From Ktedonobacterales bacterium (lineage in GTDB: Bacteria; Chloroflexota; Ktedonobacteria; Ktedonobacterales; DATBGS01): 64,000 bases of DNA. The notes under the pieces are model-generated. The model did no database searches and was not told the DNA's origin. It saw nothing but the letters and a program-made list of their open reading frames with translations. Below, in pieces: positions 8,097-20,271 of the stretch (position 1 is the first letter of the stretch; every line of letters starts with the position of its first letter). The position numbers and the translations under genes were made by a program. The stretch is from positions 62,001 to 126,000 of the forward strand of contig DATBHW010000055.1 in NCBI GenBank assembly GCA_036557285.1. The letters run 5' to 3'.

Positions 8097-8369
8097 CTAG
8101 GGAACGAGCTTGTCATATGCTTGGTGAGTGCCAATCCAAAACCAGATAATCGTATCTCCATCTACTGTGCCTAACGCGCGATAATGCGCGCCAATGCGCA
8201 CGCTGTACCAGGGCGGTTTCTCGCTGGGATCAACGCATTTAAACTGCAAACTGCCGTGTCGGGGATTTTCTTTGAATAGCTCGTAAGCTTCGCGGGCCTG
8301 ACGTTGCGCCTCGGCAGGGAGGGCGGCGAGAAGTGCGTTAAATCGTTTGGTGCGATGCGAACGAAACAC
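8097..8369 (-). CDS. RelE/ParE-superfamily toxin-like protein
   Basis: A 90-residue basic protein with the RelE/YafQ-like pattern: an N-terminal helix pair (FNALLAALPAEAQRQAREAY), LFKENPRHGSLQFK, then WYSVRIGAHYRALGTVDGDTIIWFWIGTHQAYDKL at the C-terminus. Members cut ribosome-bound mRNA or inhibit gyrase. It starts with GTG and its first base is the last base of the antitoxin stop codon (TAGTG), so the pair is translationally coupled. Assignment rests on pattern and gene order. Confidence 0.75.
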   Translation of the reverse strand: MFRSHRTKRFNALLAALPAEAQRQAREAYELFKENPRHGSLQFKCVDPSEKPPWYSVRIGAHYRALGTVDGDTIIWFWIGTHQAYDKLVP

Positions 8370-8599
8370 TAGCCGCCAAATCCTCCCTCTTCAGTCTCGC
8401 CACGTTCGTATTCTGCCAGCGCCTCTTGCGCCATTCGTCGCACAGCCTCTTTGTGGCGTGGGTCGTTCAGCAGCGCCTCCCAGCGCGCATCGGCTATCAC
8501 CGCGTCAAGCACCTGCTGAAACTGTTCTGCTACCACCTGCTGCAACTCAGGAGGTAGCTGCTCTGCCTGCTCTATCACCCGCTTGAGCGTCTGTGTCAT
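8369..8599 (-). CDS. antitoxin-like partner of the RelE-type toxin
   Basis: A 76-residue acidic protein that is largely alpha-helical (MTQTLKRVIEQAEQLPPELQ at the start) with a Gly/Glu tail (GETEEGGFGG). It lies immediately upstream of the toxin-like gene with a 1-nt overlap, the usual antitoxin-first order. GGAAAGGAC precedes the ATG. It resembles the DUF2281/helical-antitoxin type more than ribbon-helix-helix or HTH antitoxins, so autoregulation by DNA binding is uncertain. Confidence 0.65.
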   Translation of the reverse strand: MTQTLKRVIEQAEQLPPELQQVVAEQFQQVLDAVIADARWEALLNDPRHKEAVRRMAQEALAEYERGETEEGGFGG

Positions 8600-8662
8600 C
8601 GCTTTGTCCTTTCCTCACCTCTCCAGGCTCTTGTCTCTGACCCCCTGTTTATCTGGCAACTG

Positions 8663-8691
8663 TTGACCAGAGCCATCTTGCCTGCTACGAT
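8663..8691 (+). promoter_or_regulatory. promoter upstream of the membrane-protein gene at 8734
   Basis: TTGACC (8663-8668), a 17-nt spacer ending in TGC and TACGAT (8686-8691) form a good -35 plus extended -10. The leader is about 35 nt. Confidence 0.6.
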
Positions 8692-8733
8692 AGGAGTATA
8701 TCATCTCGCTGTGAGGGAAAGGATGTTCCTCCA

Positions 8734-9264
8734 ATGCCCTGTCTATCAACTCTTCAGCCGCCTGGGTTCTTTGATGTTACCTTTGCGCATCCATATCTTC
8801 TTATAGGCGGGCTGGCGCTGTCCTTTCTGCTCTTCCTGGGGTTTGAGTGGTTGTGGCGATTCTGGCTTGCCAGAAATCTCCACTATGTTCCACTCCTCAA
8901 GGAGCAGCCCATTCTGTACCTCTTAGCTGATCTGGGTGGAACTTTATGTTTGCTTGGCCTGTTGGTTGTGGCGGTAGGTATCCAATGGGGGAATGCTATC
9001 AATGCCTGGTATGCCGCTGCCGGGCAGGATACTATTGATCGATGTATCAGTGTATTTTTTGCGCACTATAAGGCAGGCACCCCTTCGGACCAGAGCGCCG
9101 TTGATCAATCTATTCAGGCTATTGTGGATAGGTATAATCACATCTACATGGTTCAATATCAACTAATTATTTTGGCGCTTATCGCCAGCATTGGCGGCTC
9201 GCTTCTGGTCTATTACGGTGCAAGGAAAGCAAAGACACTAGCTCGTTCAATCGAAACCCCATAA
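8734..9264 (+). CDS. three-helix membrane protein, unknown function
   Basis: A 176-residue protein with hydrophobic segments at about 20-40 (YLLIGGLALSFLLFLGF), 62-85 (LADLGGTLCLLGLLVVAVGI) and 140-162 (LIILALIASIGGSLLVYYGA). The hydrophilic middle (about residues 86-138) is likely extracytoplasmic. No conserved family motif is recognised. It has its own promoter and a bidirectional terminator just downstream. Confidence 0.65.
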   Translation: MPCLSTLQPPGFFDVTFAHPYLLIGGLALSFLLFLGFEWLWRFWLARNLHYVPLLKEQPILYLLADLGGTLCLLGLLVVAVGIQWGNAINAWYAAAGQDTIDRCISVFFAHYKAGTPSDQSAVDQSIQAIVDRYNHIYMVQYQLIILALIASIGGSLLVYYGARKAKTLARSIETP

Positions 9265-9290
9265 TGAGCTAACCCAATATGATAACAAAA

Positions 9291-9328
9291 ACGAGAGGAC
9301 ACAGTTCGTCGCGTCCCCTCGTTTTTTT
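9291..9328. terminator. bidirectional rho-independent terminator
   Basis: ACGAGAGGAC (9291-9300) pairs with GTCCCCTCGT (9313-9322), followed by seven T on the plus strand and preceded by an A-rich tract (AACAAAA), which gives T's on the minus strand. It serves both the gene ending at 9264 and the convergent gene ending at 9351. Confidence 0.8.
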
Positions 9329-9350
9329 GTCCTGCGGGTACCTGCCCGCC

Positions 9351-11162
<1,812 letters not shown>

Positions 11163-11182
11163 CACCTCTTGTGGCTGCGGTC

Positions 11183-12253
11183 TCAGGAGGATTGCCCTGA
11201 GTCGTCAGCCTGGTAGCGCGTGTGGGCTGTCCCCAGGCCCTTGACGCCATACGCCACTCGTTGTTCCAACGCCGGGACCAGGCGCCGCTGCATCGCGCGC
11301 AGGGTGAGATGGCGCACGAGCAGCGCCCGCGTGGCGACGTGTTCGAAGTTGCTGTCACGCAGGGCAGACACCACTGCTCCCTCATACTCACGGACCTGGC
11401 AGTAAACCGGTCGCGCATCGCCTCCTTCCCCCAGGAGCGAGAGTCCGAAGCGGAGCAGCGGAGTGGCGAGATCGGTATTTTCAGGATGAACCATGAGCGC
11501 GATCTGGTGGGGATGGGGGCCATGTCCCCGGCGTATCTGTACCCATCCACCCAGGCGCACGCCCAGGTCATAGACAAATCCTTCTTCGCGCGTTGGCAGG
11601 AACGGAAGCTGCCAGCGGCGCGGCTGTCCAACCCGCAGGCTGGTGTATTCGTTGCTGCCGACGTTTTCGGCGATTTGCACGACGCGCGGGGCGCAGGCGC
11701 TGTAGAGGCGCAGCAAGCCCCACTGGTCGTGCCGGTGCCAGCGGCGCAAGGGAAGCTGCGGCGGCGCGCTGGCGGGCGCGCCCTGTGGCAGCCAGAACGT
11801 CAGTTCGCGGGCGTATCGCTGGAACGAGCAGCGCAGGAAGAGTTCTAAATCGTCGGTGTCGTCGTCCACCTTGGCAAAGACGCGCTGGACGCCATGCATG
11901 ATGGCGGCGTTGACGACGTATTCCAAGAGTTCCATGAGGATGTCGTCGTCGGGCGTGCCTTCGGCGGAACGATTCGGCAGCGAGGCGAGATAGCTCAAGT
12001 CCCAGGCGCAGCCACCTGCCCGCTGTCGCGCCTGGGCCACGCCGAGGATGCGCCAGTGGTCTTCGCAGAGCCAGGTGCGCGCCGTCGGGTTGATCGGGAA
12101 CAGGCTGGCGAGCAGCGAGGTGAGCGAAGCACGAGCTTCCTCGGCGTCGGGAGTGCAGATGAAGTGAGCGAACTCACTGTTGCGCGCTCTCGCCCGGCGG
12201 TCGATAGCGTAGATGATACCGGGAAGGTCAACGTAGAGTACCGGCCTTATCAT
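11183..12253 (-). CDS. GNAT-like (possibly tandem) acetyltransferase-fold protein
   Basis: A 356-residue protein starting [20 protein letters not shown], a beta1-alpha1 pattern typical of GNAT N-termini. Residues 105-155 ([36 protein letters not shown]) match the 'neighbour and specialised strand' segment seen near the end of GNAT domains. A second half ([20 protein letters not shown], ...[20 protein letters not shown]) looks like another GNAT-like unit. No clear acetyl-CoA loop is visible, so activity is unproven. It sits directly upstream of the R3H/AAA gene and 75 nt downstream of pdxT, suggesting a three-gene transcript. Confidence 0.6.
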   Translation of the reverse strand: MIRPVLYVDLPGIIYAIDRRARARNSEFAHFICTPDAEEARASLTSLLASLFPINPTARTWLCEDHWRILGVAQARQRAGGCAWDLSYLASLPNRSAEGTPDDDILMELLEYVVNAAIMHGVQRVFAKVDDDTDDLELFLRCSFQRYARELTFWLPQGAPASAPPQLPLRRWHRHDQWGLLRLYSACAPRVVQIAENVGSNEYTSLRVGQPRRWQLPFLPTREEGFVYDLGVRLGGWVQIRRGHGPHPHQIALMVHPENTDLATPLLRFGLSLLGEGGDARPVYCQVREYEGAVVSALRDSNFEHVATRALLVRHLTLRAMQRRLVPALEQRVAYGVKGLGTAHTRYQADDSGQSS

Positions 12254-12328
12254 CCTCTATCCTGTGATCTATCTAGTACGCTCAGCGTTTCATTGGTTCA
12301 TTCACCACCCTCTACGAGTCGAGAGGGT

Positions 12329-12973
12329 TCACACGCGCTCGTCTTGCGCGCGATGGCGCTTGACCAGGCGCAAGAAATAGGCATGAAAGCGGGGGTCGCC
12401 TGTCATTTCTGGATGAAAGGCGGTACCCAGCAGGTTATCCTGGCGAATTGCCACAATTGTGCCATCGTCCAGGGCTGCCAGCGCCTCGACACCATCTTCG
12501 ACCGATTCTACCGATGGCCCGCGAATGAAGACGGCGTGAAACGGTGGGTCGCCAAGGACCGGAACGTTCAGGTCGGCCTCGAAGCTGTCGCCCTGGCTGC
12601 CAAAGGCGTTGCGCTTGACGCGCGCGCGCATGGTTGCCAGGAGCGGCTGCCCGGCCAGCGCGTTGTCGGTTTCGCGCGCCAGCAAAATCAGGCCGGCGCA
12701 GGTACCCCAAACAGGCGTGCCAGCGGCGATCAACTCGCGGAGCGGCTGCTGCAAGTGGTAGGCCATCATCAGCTTGCCAATGGTGGTGCTTTCGCCGCCA
12801 GGGATGATGAGGCCATCCAGCCCCTCAAGGTCTTGGGGGAGCCGCACTTCCCTTGGTTCAGCGCCCGCTTCTTTGAGCATGTTGGCATGCTCGCGGAAGT
12901 CGCCCTGGAGGGCGAGAACCCCGACAATGGGCTGCCGGATACGCCGGGTTGTCTGCGCCTGATGGTTCTTCAT
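12329..12973 (-). CDS. pdxT: pyridoxal 5'-phosphate synthase glutaminase subunit
   Basis: A 214-residue class I glutamine amidotransferase. It opens with VGVLALQGDFREHANML, then GLIIPGGESTTIGKL, the nucleophile Cys in VWGTCAGLILLA and the His/Glu pair in GTAFHPEMTGD. PdxT hydrolyses glutamine and passes ammonia to PdxS for PLP synthesis. The partner pdxS is not adjacent, which is unusual because the two are normally neighbours. The ATG at 12973 fits the family N-terminus; it lacks a strong Shine-Dalgarno, whereas an unused AAAGGAGG lies about 105 nt upstream (see findings). Confidence 0.95.
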   Translation of the reverse strand: MKNHQAQTTRRIRQPIVGVLALQGDFREHANMLKEAGAEPREVRLPQDLEGLDGLIIPGGESTTIGKLMMAYHLQQPLRELIAAGTPVWGTCAGLILLARETDNALAGQPLLATMRARVKRNAFGSQGDSFEADLNVPVLGDPPFHAVFIRGPSVESVEDGVEALAALDDGTIVAIRQDNLLGTAFHPEMTGDPRFHAYFLRLVKRHRAQDERV

Positions 12974-13208
12974 GGTTCTGAATCGGTGTTCTGAGCGATT
13001 GGAGCGGATATGTGTCGGATCACGACTACAGAGGCGAACGGTTGAGTGAAAGCAAGCGGGAATAGCAGTACAAGCGCCTCCTTTCACTCTACATCCTACC
13101 ACAGCCCGGCTCATTTGGCAACTGCCAGAGAGAAGCAGGCGAGGCTATGTACAGGTCGCCCCCGCCCTGCCCTGGCGATTGAAATCGCGGCTAGAGGCGT
13201 CTGCGGAC

Positions 13209-13534
13209 GCCGCCAAGTCCCTCTTCAGGGACTTGGCGGCGCGGCCTTCAGCCGCCAGCGGGCTGGCCCGTTGGTACGGTGGCGTGGAGGGCAAACGCGC
13301 GCTGGCGCAGCGTTGGCCGCCAGGATGGCGGCGCTACAAGTATAAGCGCCGCGCTTCAGAGGCCAACGTTCGCACGGGCGAGCCTTCGCCCTCCGTGCCA
13401 GCGCACCAGCAGGCCAGCGTTGAGCCGCCAGGATGGCGGCGCTACAAGTACCACGCCCTCTCAGCCCCCTGCCGCTGAGACGGCGGCGGTACGACAGGCC
13501 AGCGGTGGGCCGCCGGGACGGCGGCGGTACGAGT
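13209..13534. repeat. palindromic repeat cluster
   Basis: At least four GCCGCC/GGCGGC-type cores are spread over this stretch, several ending in GGCGGCGCTACAAGTA (13325-13341, 13434-13451) and one in GACGGCGGCGGTACGA (13516-13531). They are separated by copies of the shared module with GCTCAACGCTGGCC read on either strand. The 680-base gap between pdxT and the lipoprotein gene otherwise contains only promoter-type sequence. Confidence 0.7.
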
Positions 13535-13657
13535 GACACGCCTCTGCACGAAACAGGCGCTAAGCAACGTTCTCGCCTGTGAGCAAGGAGGATCAGGCGC
13601 CGTAGTTCTAATGGGTACAAGTTGGTCCTAGAATCTTCAAGCAAAGGGAGTGTCTGC

Positions 13658-14416
13658 GTGAAACTTCAGAAGCTAGCCCTGCTCCTCCTTCTGGTCTTGC
13701 TCGCCGCGTGCAGTTCGGGAAGCACTTCTCAGGCTACGCCTACCGCCACACCAACGGCTGGCATCCCCCCAACGGAGCCTATCCCCGCTGTCCCGGCGCT
13801 CCCGGTGCATTTCTTCACCCAGGACCATGTTCAACTTGCCGGGTTGCTTTATGGGAAGGGCAAGACGGCCATTATCTGCTCGCATGAAACGCGCACGAGC
13901 AAGATCATCTGGAGCGCCAGTGGCATGCCGCAGCGCCTTGCCGAGCGCGGCTATATGGTGCTGGCCTACGACTTTCGCGGCTATGGCGATTCGGCCAATG
14001 GGGGCACCCTGAACTTTGATGCTGACCTGCGCGCGGCGATGGCTTTTGTACGCCAGCAGGGAGCTACCAGGATTGTGCTGCTGGGTTCGAGCATGGGCGG
14101 TACGGTTTCGCTCAAAGTGGCAGCGAGTGAGTCAGTCGCTGCTGTGATTACCCTTTCGGCCCCCCAGCATTTTGCCGTTATCCCTGTCAGCGATAGCGAT
14201 GTGCAGGCGATCACTGCGGCAAAACTCTTTGTGAACAGCCAGGATGACACCTATGCCTCTGCCACCATGTCTATGTACGCGCTTGCCAGCGATCCCAAGC
14301 AGATACAGATGTATTCCGGCTCGGCGCATGGTGTCACCATTTTTTATACCGAACATGGCGCGGCTTTAACGCAGCTTATTTTGGATTTTATCGCGCGGTA
14401 CGCGCCAGCCAGCTAG
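13658..14416 (+). CDS. lipoprotein with alpha/beta-hydrolase domain
   Basis: A 252-residue protein with a signal sequence (KLQKLALLLLLVLLAAC) ending in a lipobox LLAAC, a Thr/Pro-rich spacer (ATPTATPTAG) and an alpha/beta-hydrolase domain. The nucleophile elbow GSSMGG, the RGYGDS segment and a terminal His in GSAHGVTIF are visible. It is probably an extracellular membrane-tethered esterase or peptidase. The GTG at 13658 is chosen because AAAGGGAG lies 7 nt upstream and the start places the lipobox at a normal distance. Confidence 0.85.
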   Translation: MKLQKLALLLLLVLLAACSSGSTSQATPTATPTAGIPPTEPIPAVPALPVHFFTQDHVQLAGLLYGKGKTAIICSHETRTSKIIWSASGMPQRLAERGYMVLAYDFRGYGDSANGGTLNFDADLRAAMAFVRQQGATRIVLLGSSMGGTVSLKVAASESVAAVITLSAPQHFAVIPVSDSDVQAITAAKLFVNSQDDTYASATMSMYALASDPKQIQMYSGSAHGVTIFYTEHGAALTQLILDFIARYAPAS

Positions 14417-14446
14417 CCGCTGAGTTGGGGAGTGTGTTCTAAGAAT

Positions 14447-14537
14447 GCTTCACAAACCGACGGTTGGCTCCACCCCTGCCGCCTGGAAGGACGGCGCTGC
14501 AACCCCGCCCCTGCTCGTGCGGAGGTTTTGTCAGGCG
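14447..14537. repeat. 91-bp inverted-end repeat (copy 2)
   Basis: It matches the copy at 1275-1365 over nearly its whole length. Shared blocks include CCACCCCTGCCGCCTGGAAG and CCCCTGCTCGTGCGGAGGTT, with inverted ends GCTTCACAAACC and GGTTTTGTCAGGC now imperfect. It occupies the 360-base gap between the lipoprotein hydrolase and the LCP gene, together with a possible promoter for the latter. Confidence 0.75.
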
Positions 14538-14784
14538 CTCTAAGCGGCCTCTTTCGCCCCTCCCTAGCCCATTTGTCTTATTTGTGAGGGAATTGAGACA
14601 TATATTGGCTGTCTATTACGACCTATGTAATGGAGCAGTAAAAGGCTTTCCGCGTGGGCCGCTGAAAAGCAGTTCGCTGGTGGTTGATTGGAGGGTTGAG
14701 CGTCTGATTTGCTCTCGCACGCATAAGCGGTGTGTGGTCTGTAGCGCCTGATACGAGCGACATGGTATTGGAAGGTGATTGGCA

Positions 14785-16389
14785 ATGAATGCTGGCGACT
14801 ATCCCCGGCGTGAACCGTCTCCCGGCGGCGGCTTATTTAAGCGTCCTTTTCCTTTGTCCCCCGACGAGCCAGCCAAACACCCGCGACAGACGCCGCTGTT
14901 GGAGGCGGATGAACCGGCGTATAGCGATGAACTGGCCGAGGGTGTGGACTTTCGGCCCCCTGGGCGGCCTGGCCGGGTCAGCCGCAAACCGCGACGGCGC
15001 GCGCGGCGCGTCATTCTGAAGACGACGCTGGCGGTCTTTTTGCTGGCAAGCTGCTCGTCCCTGGCGTTTCTTGGGGCCAGGCTCTATCACCTCTATACCA
15101 TTGCCCAGACCGTGACCGGCAAGGCGCTGCCAACCATCGCCGTCCCTACGAATGTGCCGCAGCCGACGGCGCTGGCCGGTGATCTTTCCAATGTGCCCGC
15201 GTTTAATCTGCTTTTGCTGGGCAGCGACAACGATGCCAAGTTTGGCGATGGCGCGGTGCTGACGCAGACGGATATTGTCGTGCGCGTCGATCTGACCCAT
15301 CACAAGATCACGATGGTTTCTATTCCCCGTGATATGTATATCAAGACGGACTATGGCGTGTGCTGTCTGAAGCTGGATGAAATCTCGAACAATGCTGATG
15401 GCATGAGCGACCCATTGAATGCGAAGCTGCATGGCTTTGCCCATACGGCGGCGGCGATTGAAGCTGATTTCGGGATTCCTATTCATGCCTTTGCCTGGGT
15501 CGGGCTGGCTGGCTTTGTGAAGGTGATTGATACGCTGGGCGGCGTGGATGTGGATGTGCTGCATCCGATTCTGGATGACGCCTATCCTAAAGACCTCAAT
15601 CCAAACGGCAACCCACATGCCTATCAGCGCCTGTATATCCCGGCAGGACCGCAGCATCTGAATGGCGTGACAGCACTCCAGTATGTGCGCTCGCGCCATT
15701 CGGATGGCACCGGTGATTTTGGGCGTTCGGCGCGCCAGCAATCGGTGCTGGTCGCGCTGAAGAGGAAGCTCGATAACCCGGCGATCCTGGGGCAGTTGGA
15801 TGAGCTTGCCAGCGATCTGCAAGGCAGTGTGCTGACAAGCCTGACGATTCCGCAAATTATCTGGCTGGCGAACTGGGCGAAAGGCTTGCCGTCGAACGCC
15901 ATTGTGCAGAAGGTGCTGAGCGCCCCCCAGTATGGCCGGTTTTATGACGTTCCAACCGCAGGCGGCTCGACGAAATCGGTGATCATGCCAAACTGGGCGG
16001 CGATTAACCAGACGATTCGGCAAATCTTCCCCGATGCCGTCGCTCATGTGAACCTGAGCAAGCCATCAGGGACGGATGCCCAGACGATCCAGACGGAGGG
16101 CGCGCGCATTCTGATTGAAAACGGAAGCGGCGTAAGCGGAGTCGCCAGCAAGCTCACTGCGATCTTGAAGCGCGACGGCTTTAAGGTGGTGGGCGCGCAG
16201 GATGCTGATCGCGTCTATCTGGCAACCCAGCTTGAGCAGTACAGCACGAAAGCGGCGGGAACCGCCGACATTTTGGAACAGATGCTTGGCGTGCCGATCC
16301 TGGCTCCGAAGATAGCCGGGCCAAAAGGGGCGGATATTGTGATTATCATTGGCAAAGACATTGCCGATGCCATCCAGCGGGCATCGTAA
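14785..16389 (+). CDS. LytR-CpsA-Psr (LCP) family cell-wall polymer ligase
   Basis: A 534-residue protein with a basic, Pro-rich cytoplasmic N-terminus (about 1-78), one transmembrane helix (about 80-105) and an extracytoplasmic LCP domain. The domain includes NLLLLGSDNDAKFGDG, TQTDIVVRVDLTHHKITMVS, IPRDMYIKT and YVRSRHSDGTGDFGRSARQQ, which hold the Asp and Arg residues that bind the polyprenyl pyrophosphate. A C-terminal LytR_C-like domain (ARILIENGSGVSGVASKLTA) follows. LCP enzymes transfer glycopolymers from lipid carrier to peptidoglycan or protein. AAGGTGA lies 7 nt before the ATG. Confidence 0.93.
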   Translation: MNAGDYPRREPSPGGGLFKRPFPLSPDEPAKHPRQTPLLEADEPAYSDELAEGVDFRPPGRPGRVSRKPRRRARRVILKTTLAVFLLASCSSLAFLGARLYHLYTIAQTVTGKALPTIAVPTNVPQPTALAGDLSNVPAFNLLLLGSDNDAKFGDGAVLTQTDIVVRVDLTHHKITMVSIPRDMYIKTDYGVCCLKLDEISNNADGMSDPLNAKLHGFAHTAAAIEADFGIPIHAFAWVGLAGFVKVIDTLGGVDVDVLHPILDDAYPKDLNPNGNPHAYQRLYIPAGPQHLNGVTALQYVRSRHSDGTGDFGRSARQQSVLVALKRKLDNPAILGQLDELASDLQGSVLTSLTIPQIIWLANWAKGLPSNAIVQKVLSAPQYGRFYDVPTAGGSTKSVIMPNWAAINQTIRQIFPDAVAHVNLSKPSGTDAQTIQTEGARILIENGSGVSGVASKLTAILKRDGFKVVGAQDADRVYLATQLEQYSTKAAGTADILEQMLGVPILAPKIAGPKGADIVIIIGKDIADAIQRAS

Positions 16390-16506
16390 GCCAGGAGGGA
16401 AATATGGGAAACTACAAGCTCGTGTGATGCAGCCCTAGCTCCAGGGAGGGTTGCCAATCGTTAGTTGGTCGTCAAAGTCGCCACTAATTGGCCCTGAGCG
16501 GTTGCC

Positions 16507-17658
16507 CTACCAGTCTTGGTCATTCCATCTGCCTGGCTGGATCGCACGAGGTCCGCTATGCCTGCCTGGGCGTGGTGGAGGCGCATCGAAACTTGTTAGA
16601 CCCATTCTTCTGACGCCAGTTTGCCGCATGCGGAGGAAGAGAAAGAGCGTGACAATGGCCCCCAGCGCCAAAGCGGCGCTTAGTACCGAGAGCAGCACAA
16701 TAGGCAGATTGTCCCCAGAGCTATCGGGGGTATTGGGGCCAGGGATAGCGGTTGCCGTTACAACGGGTGTTGCCGTTGGAAGGGGTGTTGGCGTCGCAGT
16801 TGGAGGCGTCGTTGGGGTTGGTGTCGGCTGGTCAACCACTGTGAGTGACAATGATCCATCATTGCCTGCGGTGAGAGCCGGTGTGGCTGTGGGACCTGTC
16901 GGCTGGCTCGCCGCGTATACAAAGATCGTTGCGCCCGCCCCCACATTTCCTGGCAGTGGAACCAAGATATTGAATGTCCCATCATTTTTCGCAGTCACTT
17001 GCTTCTTGCTTGCGTTCTGGCAAGACACACAGGTGCCGACAAAGACGGTAATCTGCTGACTACCTGGCAACCAGTTTTGTCCGGTGACTGGCACACTTCT
17101 ACCTTGAACCACGGTTGGACCATCAACATGCAGCGATGGCGGACTTGCCGAGAGTACTGTAAATGTACTGATACCCAGGGAAGGAGGCGATCCATTTACG
17201 CTGCCACATGCCCAGTAGGAATGTCCCACCTTATTTGCTGACGCAGGCCAACGGAATGTTTGCGTGAACTCTCCAGCCTGCGGGTCAATTCCTGGGGCTT
17301 GCACCTGTTCGGAGCCATTTGTGCAAGCTGAACCCGGCTGGCCTGGCGTATCGTTAGCCTCATCCGCCAGTGTGATGGACACACAACATGTGGAGGGCCA
17401 ATTACCTCCCTGCACGTCCACCAGCGTCCCAACCGGCCCCTCTGCATGGCCGCCCGGTTGTCCAGGATAGATAGGCGAAAGAAACTTGATAAAGGGCGCA
17501 TTTTCTGCTGCGCGCGCCTGCCCTGGAAGAGCCAGGGTCGTTGTTACCAGCATCGTCAACGCTACCAGCACCGCCAGCCCAAGTTTTGCCACCCAGACCG
17601 TCCATCCTGGCTGACAACCATTTACCAGGGTGAGAGGCGAGATCCTGTACAGTTTCAT
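16507..17658 (-). CDS. secreted, C-terminally anchored protein with Ig-like/IPT-like repeats
   Basis: A 383-residue protein with a signal peptide (hydrophobic run AKLGLAVLVALTMLVTTTLA, cleavage likely after GQARA). Two all-beta modules follow (about 45-145 and 150-255; the second has a VDGPTVVQGRSVPVTGQNW pattern and a Cys pair CVSC). A Thr/Pro linker (TPTPTTPPTATPTP) precedes a C-terminal transmembrane helix (LPIVLLSVLSAALALGAIVT) and a basic tail. There is no LPXTG motif, so anchoring is by the helix. GGGAGGG lies 7 nt before the ATG. It is likely a surface or adhesion-type protein; function unknown. Confidence 0.75.
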   Translation of the reverse strand: MKLYRISPLTLVNGCQPGWTVWVAKLGLAVLVALTMLVTTTLALPGQARAAENAPFIKFLSPIYPGQPGGHAEGPVGTLVDVQGGNWPSTCCVSITLADEANDTPGQPGSACTNGSEQVQAPGIDPQAGEFTQTFRWPASANKVGHSYWACGSVNGSPPSLGISTFTVLSASPPSLHVDGPTVVQGRSVPVTGQNWLPGSQQITVFVGTCVSCQNASKKQVTAKNDGTFNILVPLPGNVGAGATIFVYAASQPTGPTATPALTAGNDGSLSLTVVDQPTPTPTTPPTATPTPLPTATPVVTATAIPGPNTPDSSGDNLPIVLLSVLSAALALGAIVTLFLFLRMRQTGVRRMGLTSFDAPPPRPGRHSGPRAIQPGRWNDQDW

Positions 17659-17837
17659 AAGTATGCCCTCCCTGACAAACAATTCTCAAGAGACTGAGGC
17701 AATATCAACCCTTCGGGTTTTGGGTGAGCAATGGGTAGGAGCAAGACCAGCAGCGATGAGTACATAGCCAGTCTGGCTATCTCATCCATTTATAACGAAG
17801 AAAGAAGGCAAACAGCAACACTTTGAGACTGATTGTT

Positions 17838-17905
17838 TAGAATCTCTCACAAAACCTCTCCAGAGGAGAGCGGTGTGTAGCGCCGCCTGGAAGGCGGCGG
17901 TACGG
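17838..17905. repeat. palindromic repeat just after pgk
   Basis: TAGCGCCGCCTGGAAGGCGG lies at 17879-17898, directly downstream of the pgk stop codon on the minus strand. The flank TTAGAATCTCTCACAAAACC (17837-17856) resembles the left end of the 91-bp inverted-end repeats. It could serve as a 3' stabilising hairpin or terminator for the gap-pgk transcript. Confidence 0.65.
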
Positions 17906-17908
17906 GCG

Positions 17909-19104
17909 TTATTGTGTATCCTGGAGCGCGACCACCCCTGGAAGGGCGCGCCCTTCCAGAAATTCGAGCGACGCGCCGCCGCCGGTGGAGACGTGTGACA
18001 TTTTGTCCGCCGCGCCAGCAGCTTCGACGGCTGCGGCTGAATCACCCCCGCCAATAATGGTGGTTGCGCCGCGCTCGGTGGCATCGGCCAGAGCGGCGAT
18101 GAGCGCGTTGGTCCCTCTGGCAAAAGCCGGAAACTCGGCGACACCCATTGTGCCGTTGAAGACCATCGTCTGGGCATCGGAGAGAACGCTGCGGAAGGCT
18201 TCTACCGTCCTGGGGCCAATATCAAGGATGCGCCAGCCCGCAGACACCTGATCGGGTGTGACGGTCTGGCTGGCGGCGTCGGCGGCGAACTTATCGGCGA
18301 TAACTACATCCACCGGCAAGAGGAAGCGTTTGCCGAGCCGCCGGGCATCGGCCATGATGCGCCGCGCTTCGTCCAGCTTGTCGTCTTCCACCAGGGAATC
18401 GCCGACCTGATGGCCCTGGGCCTTCAAGAAGGTATTTGCCATCGCGCCCCCGATGAGCAGGGCATCGGCCAGGCTCAGCAGCCGATCCAGTACGCCGATC
18501 TTGTCCGAAATCTTCGCGCCGCCGATGATAGCGACGAGCGGGCGCTTCGGATTCTCCAGGGCGCTGCCCAGATAGCCAAGTTCTTTCTCCATCAAGAACC
18601 CGGCATAGCCAGGCAGGATATGCGCGATGCCCTCGGTTGAGGCGTGGGCGCGGTGCGCGGCGCCAAAGGCGTCGTTGATATAGACTACGCCCAGGCTGGC
18701 AAGCTGGCGGGCAAAGTCGGGGTTGTTCTTTTCTTCTTCCTTATGAAAGCGCAGGTTTTCGAGCAGCAAGACCTCGCCTGGCTCAAGCGCCCGGGCCATC
18801 TGCTCTGTCTCCGGGCCAATACAGTCGGGGGCGAGCCTGACGGGTCGCCCCAGCAGATGCGCGAGCCGCTCAGCCACCGGCTTGAGGCTCAGCTTTTCGA
18901 GACGCTGCCCATCTGGCCGCCCCAGGTGGGACATGAGGATAACTGCTGCCTGATGGTCCAGCAGGTAGGTGATGGTTGGCAAGGCTGCGCGGATGCGCGT
19001 GTCGTCGGTGATCTGGCGGGCATCGTCCAGCGGCACGTTGAAATCGGCGCGCACCAGGACGCGCTTGCCCTGTACGTCCGCGTCGCGGATGGTGGCTTTC
19101 TGCA

Positions 19105-19105
<1 letters not shown>
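17909..19105 (-). CDS. pgk: phosphoglycerate kinase
   Basis: A 398-residue enzyme of normal length, catalysing 1,3-bisphosphoglycerate + ADP to 3-phosphoglycerate + ATP. Signatures include [45 protein letters not shown], a conserved [20 protein letters not shown] and the nucleotide-binding [13 protein letters not shown] followed by [16 protein letters not shown]. Its ATG overlaps the gap stop codon (TGATG), so translation is coupled. Confidence 0.97.
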
Positions 19106-20130
<1,025 letters not shown>

Positions 20131-20200
20131 TTAGAAGGTAGGTCAGAAGGTCAGTCAGGAAAGTAGGCTGAAACGGTATTTCGCAGCCACAAGCTGTTTC

Positions 20201-20209
20201 ATTCTAGCA
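20201..20209 (-). promoter_or_regulatory. extended -10 of the gap-pgk operon
   Basis: TGCTAGAAT reads on the minus strand at 20209-20201, with no good -35 at 17 nt. The leader would be about 80 nt. Confidence 0.45.
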
Positions 20210-20271
20210 CGAAGACGCAAAAGATGGCCGGTATCGGCATCGCCGGGTTTCACTAACTATCGGAGGTTGCC

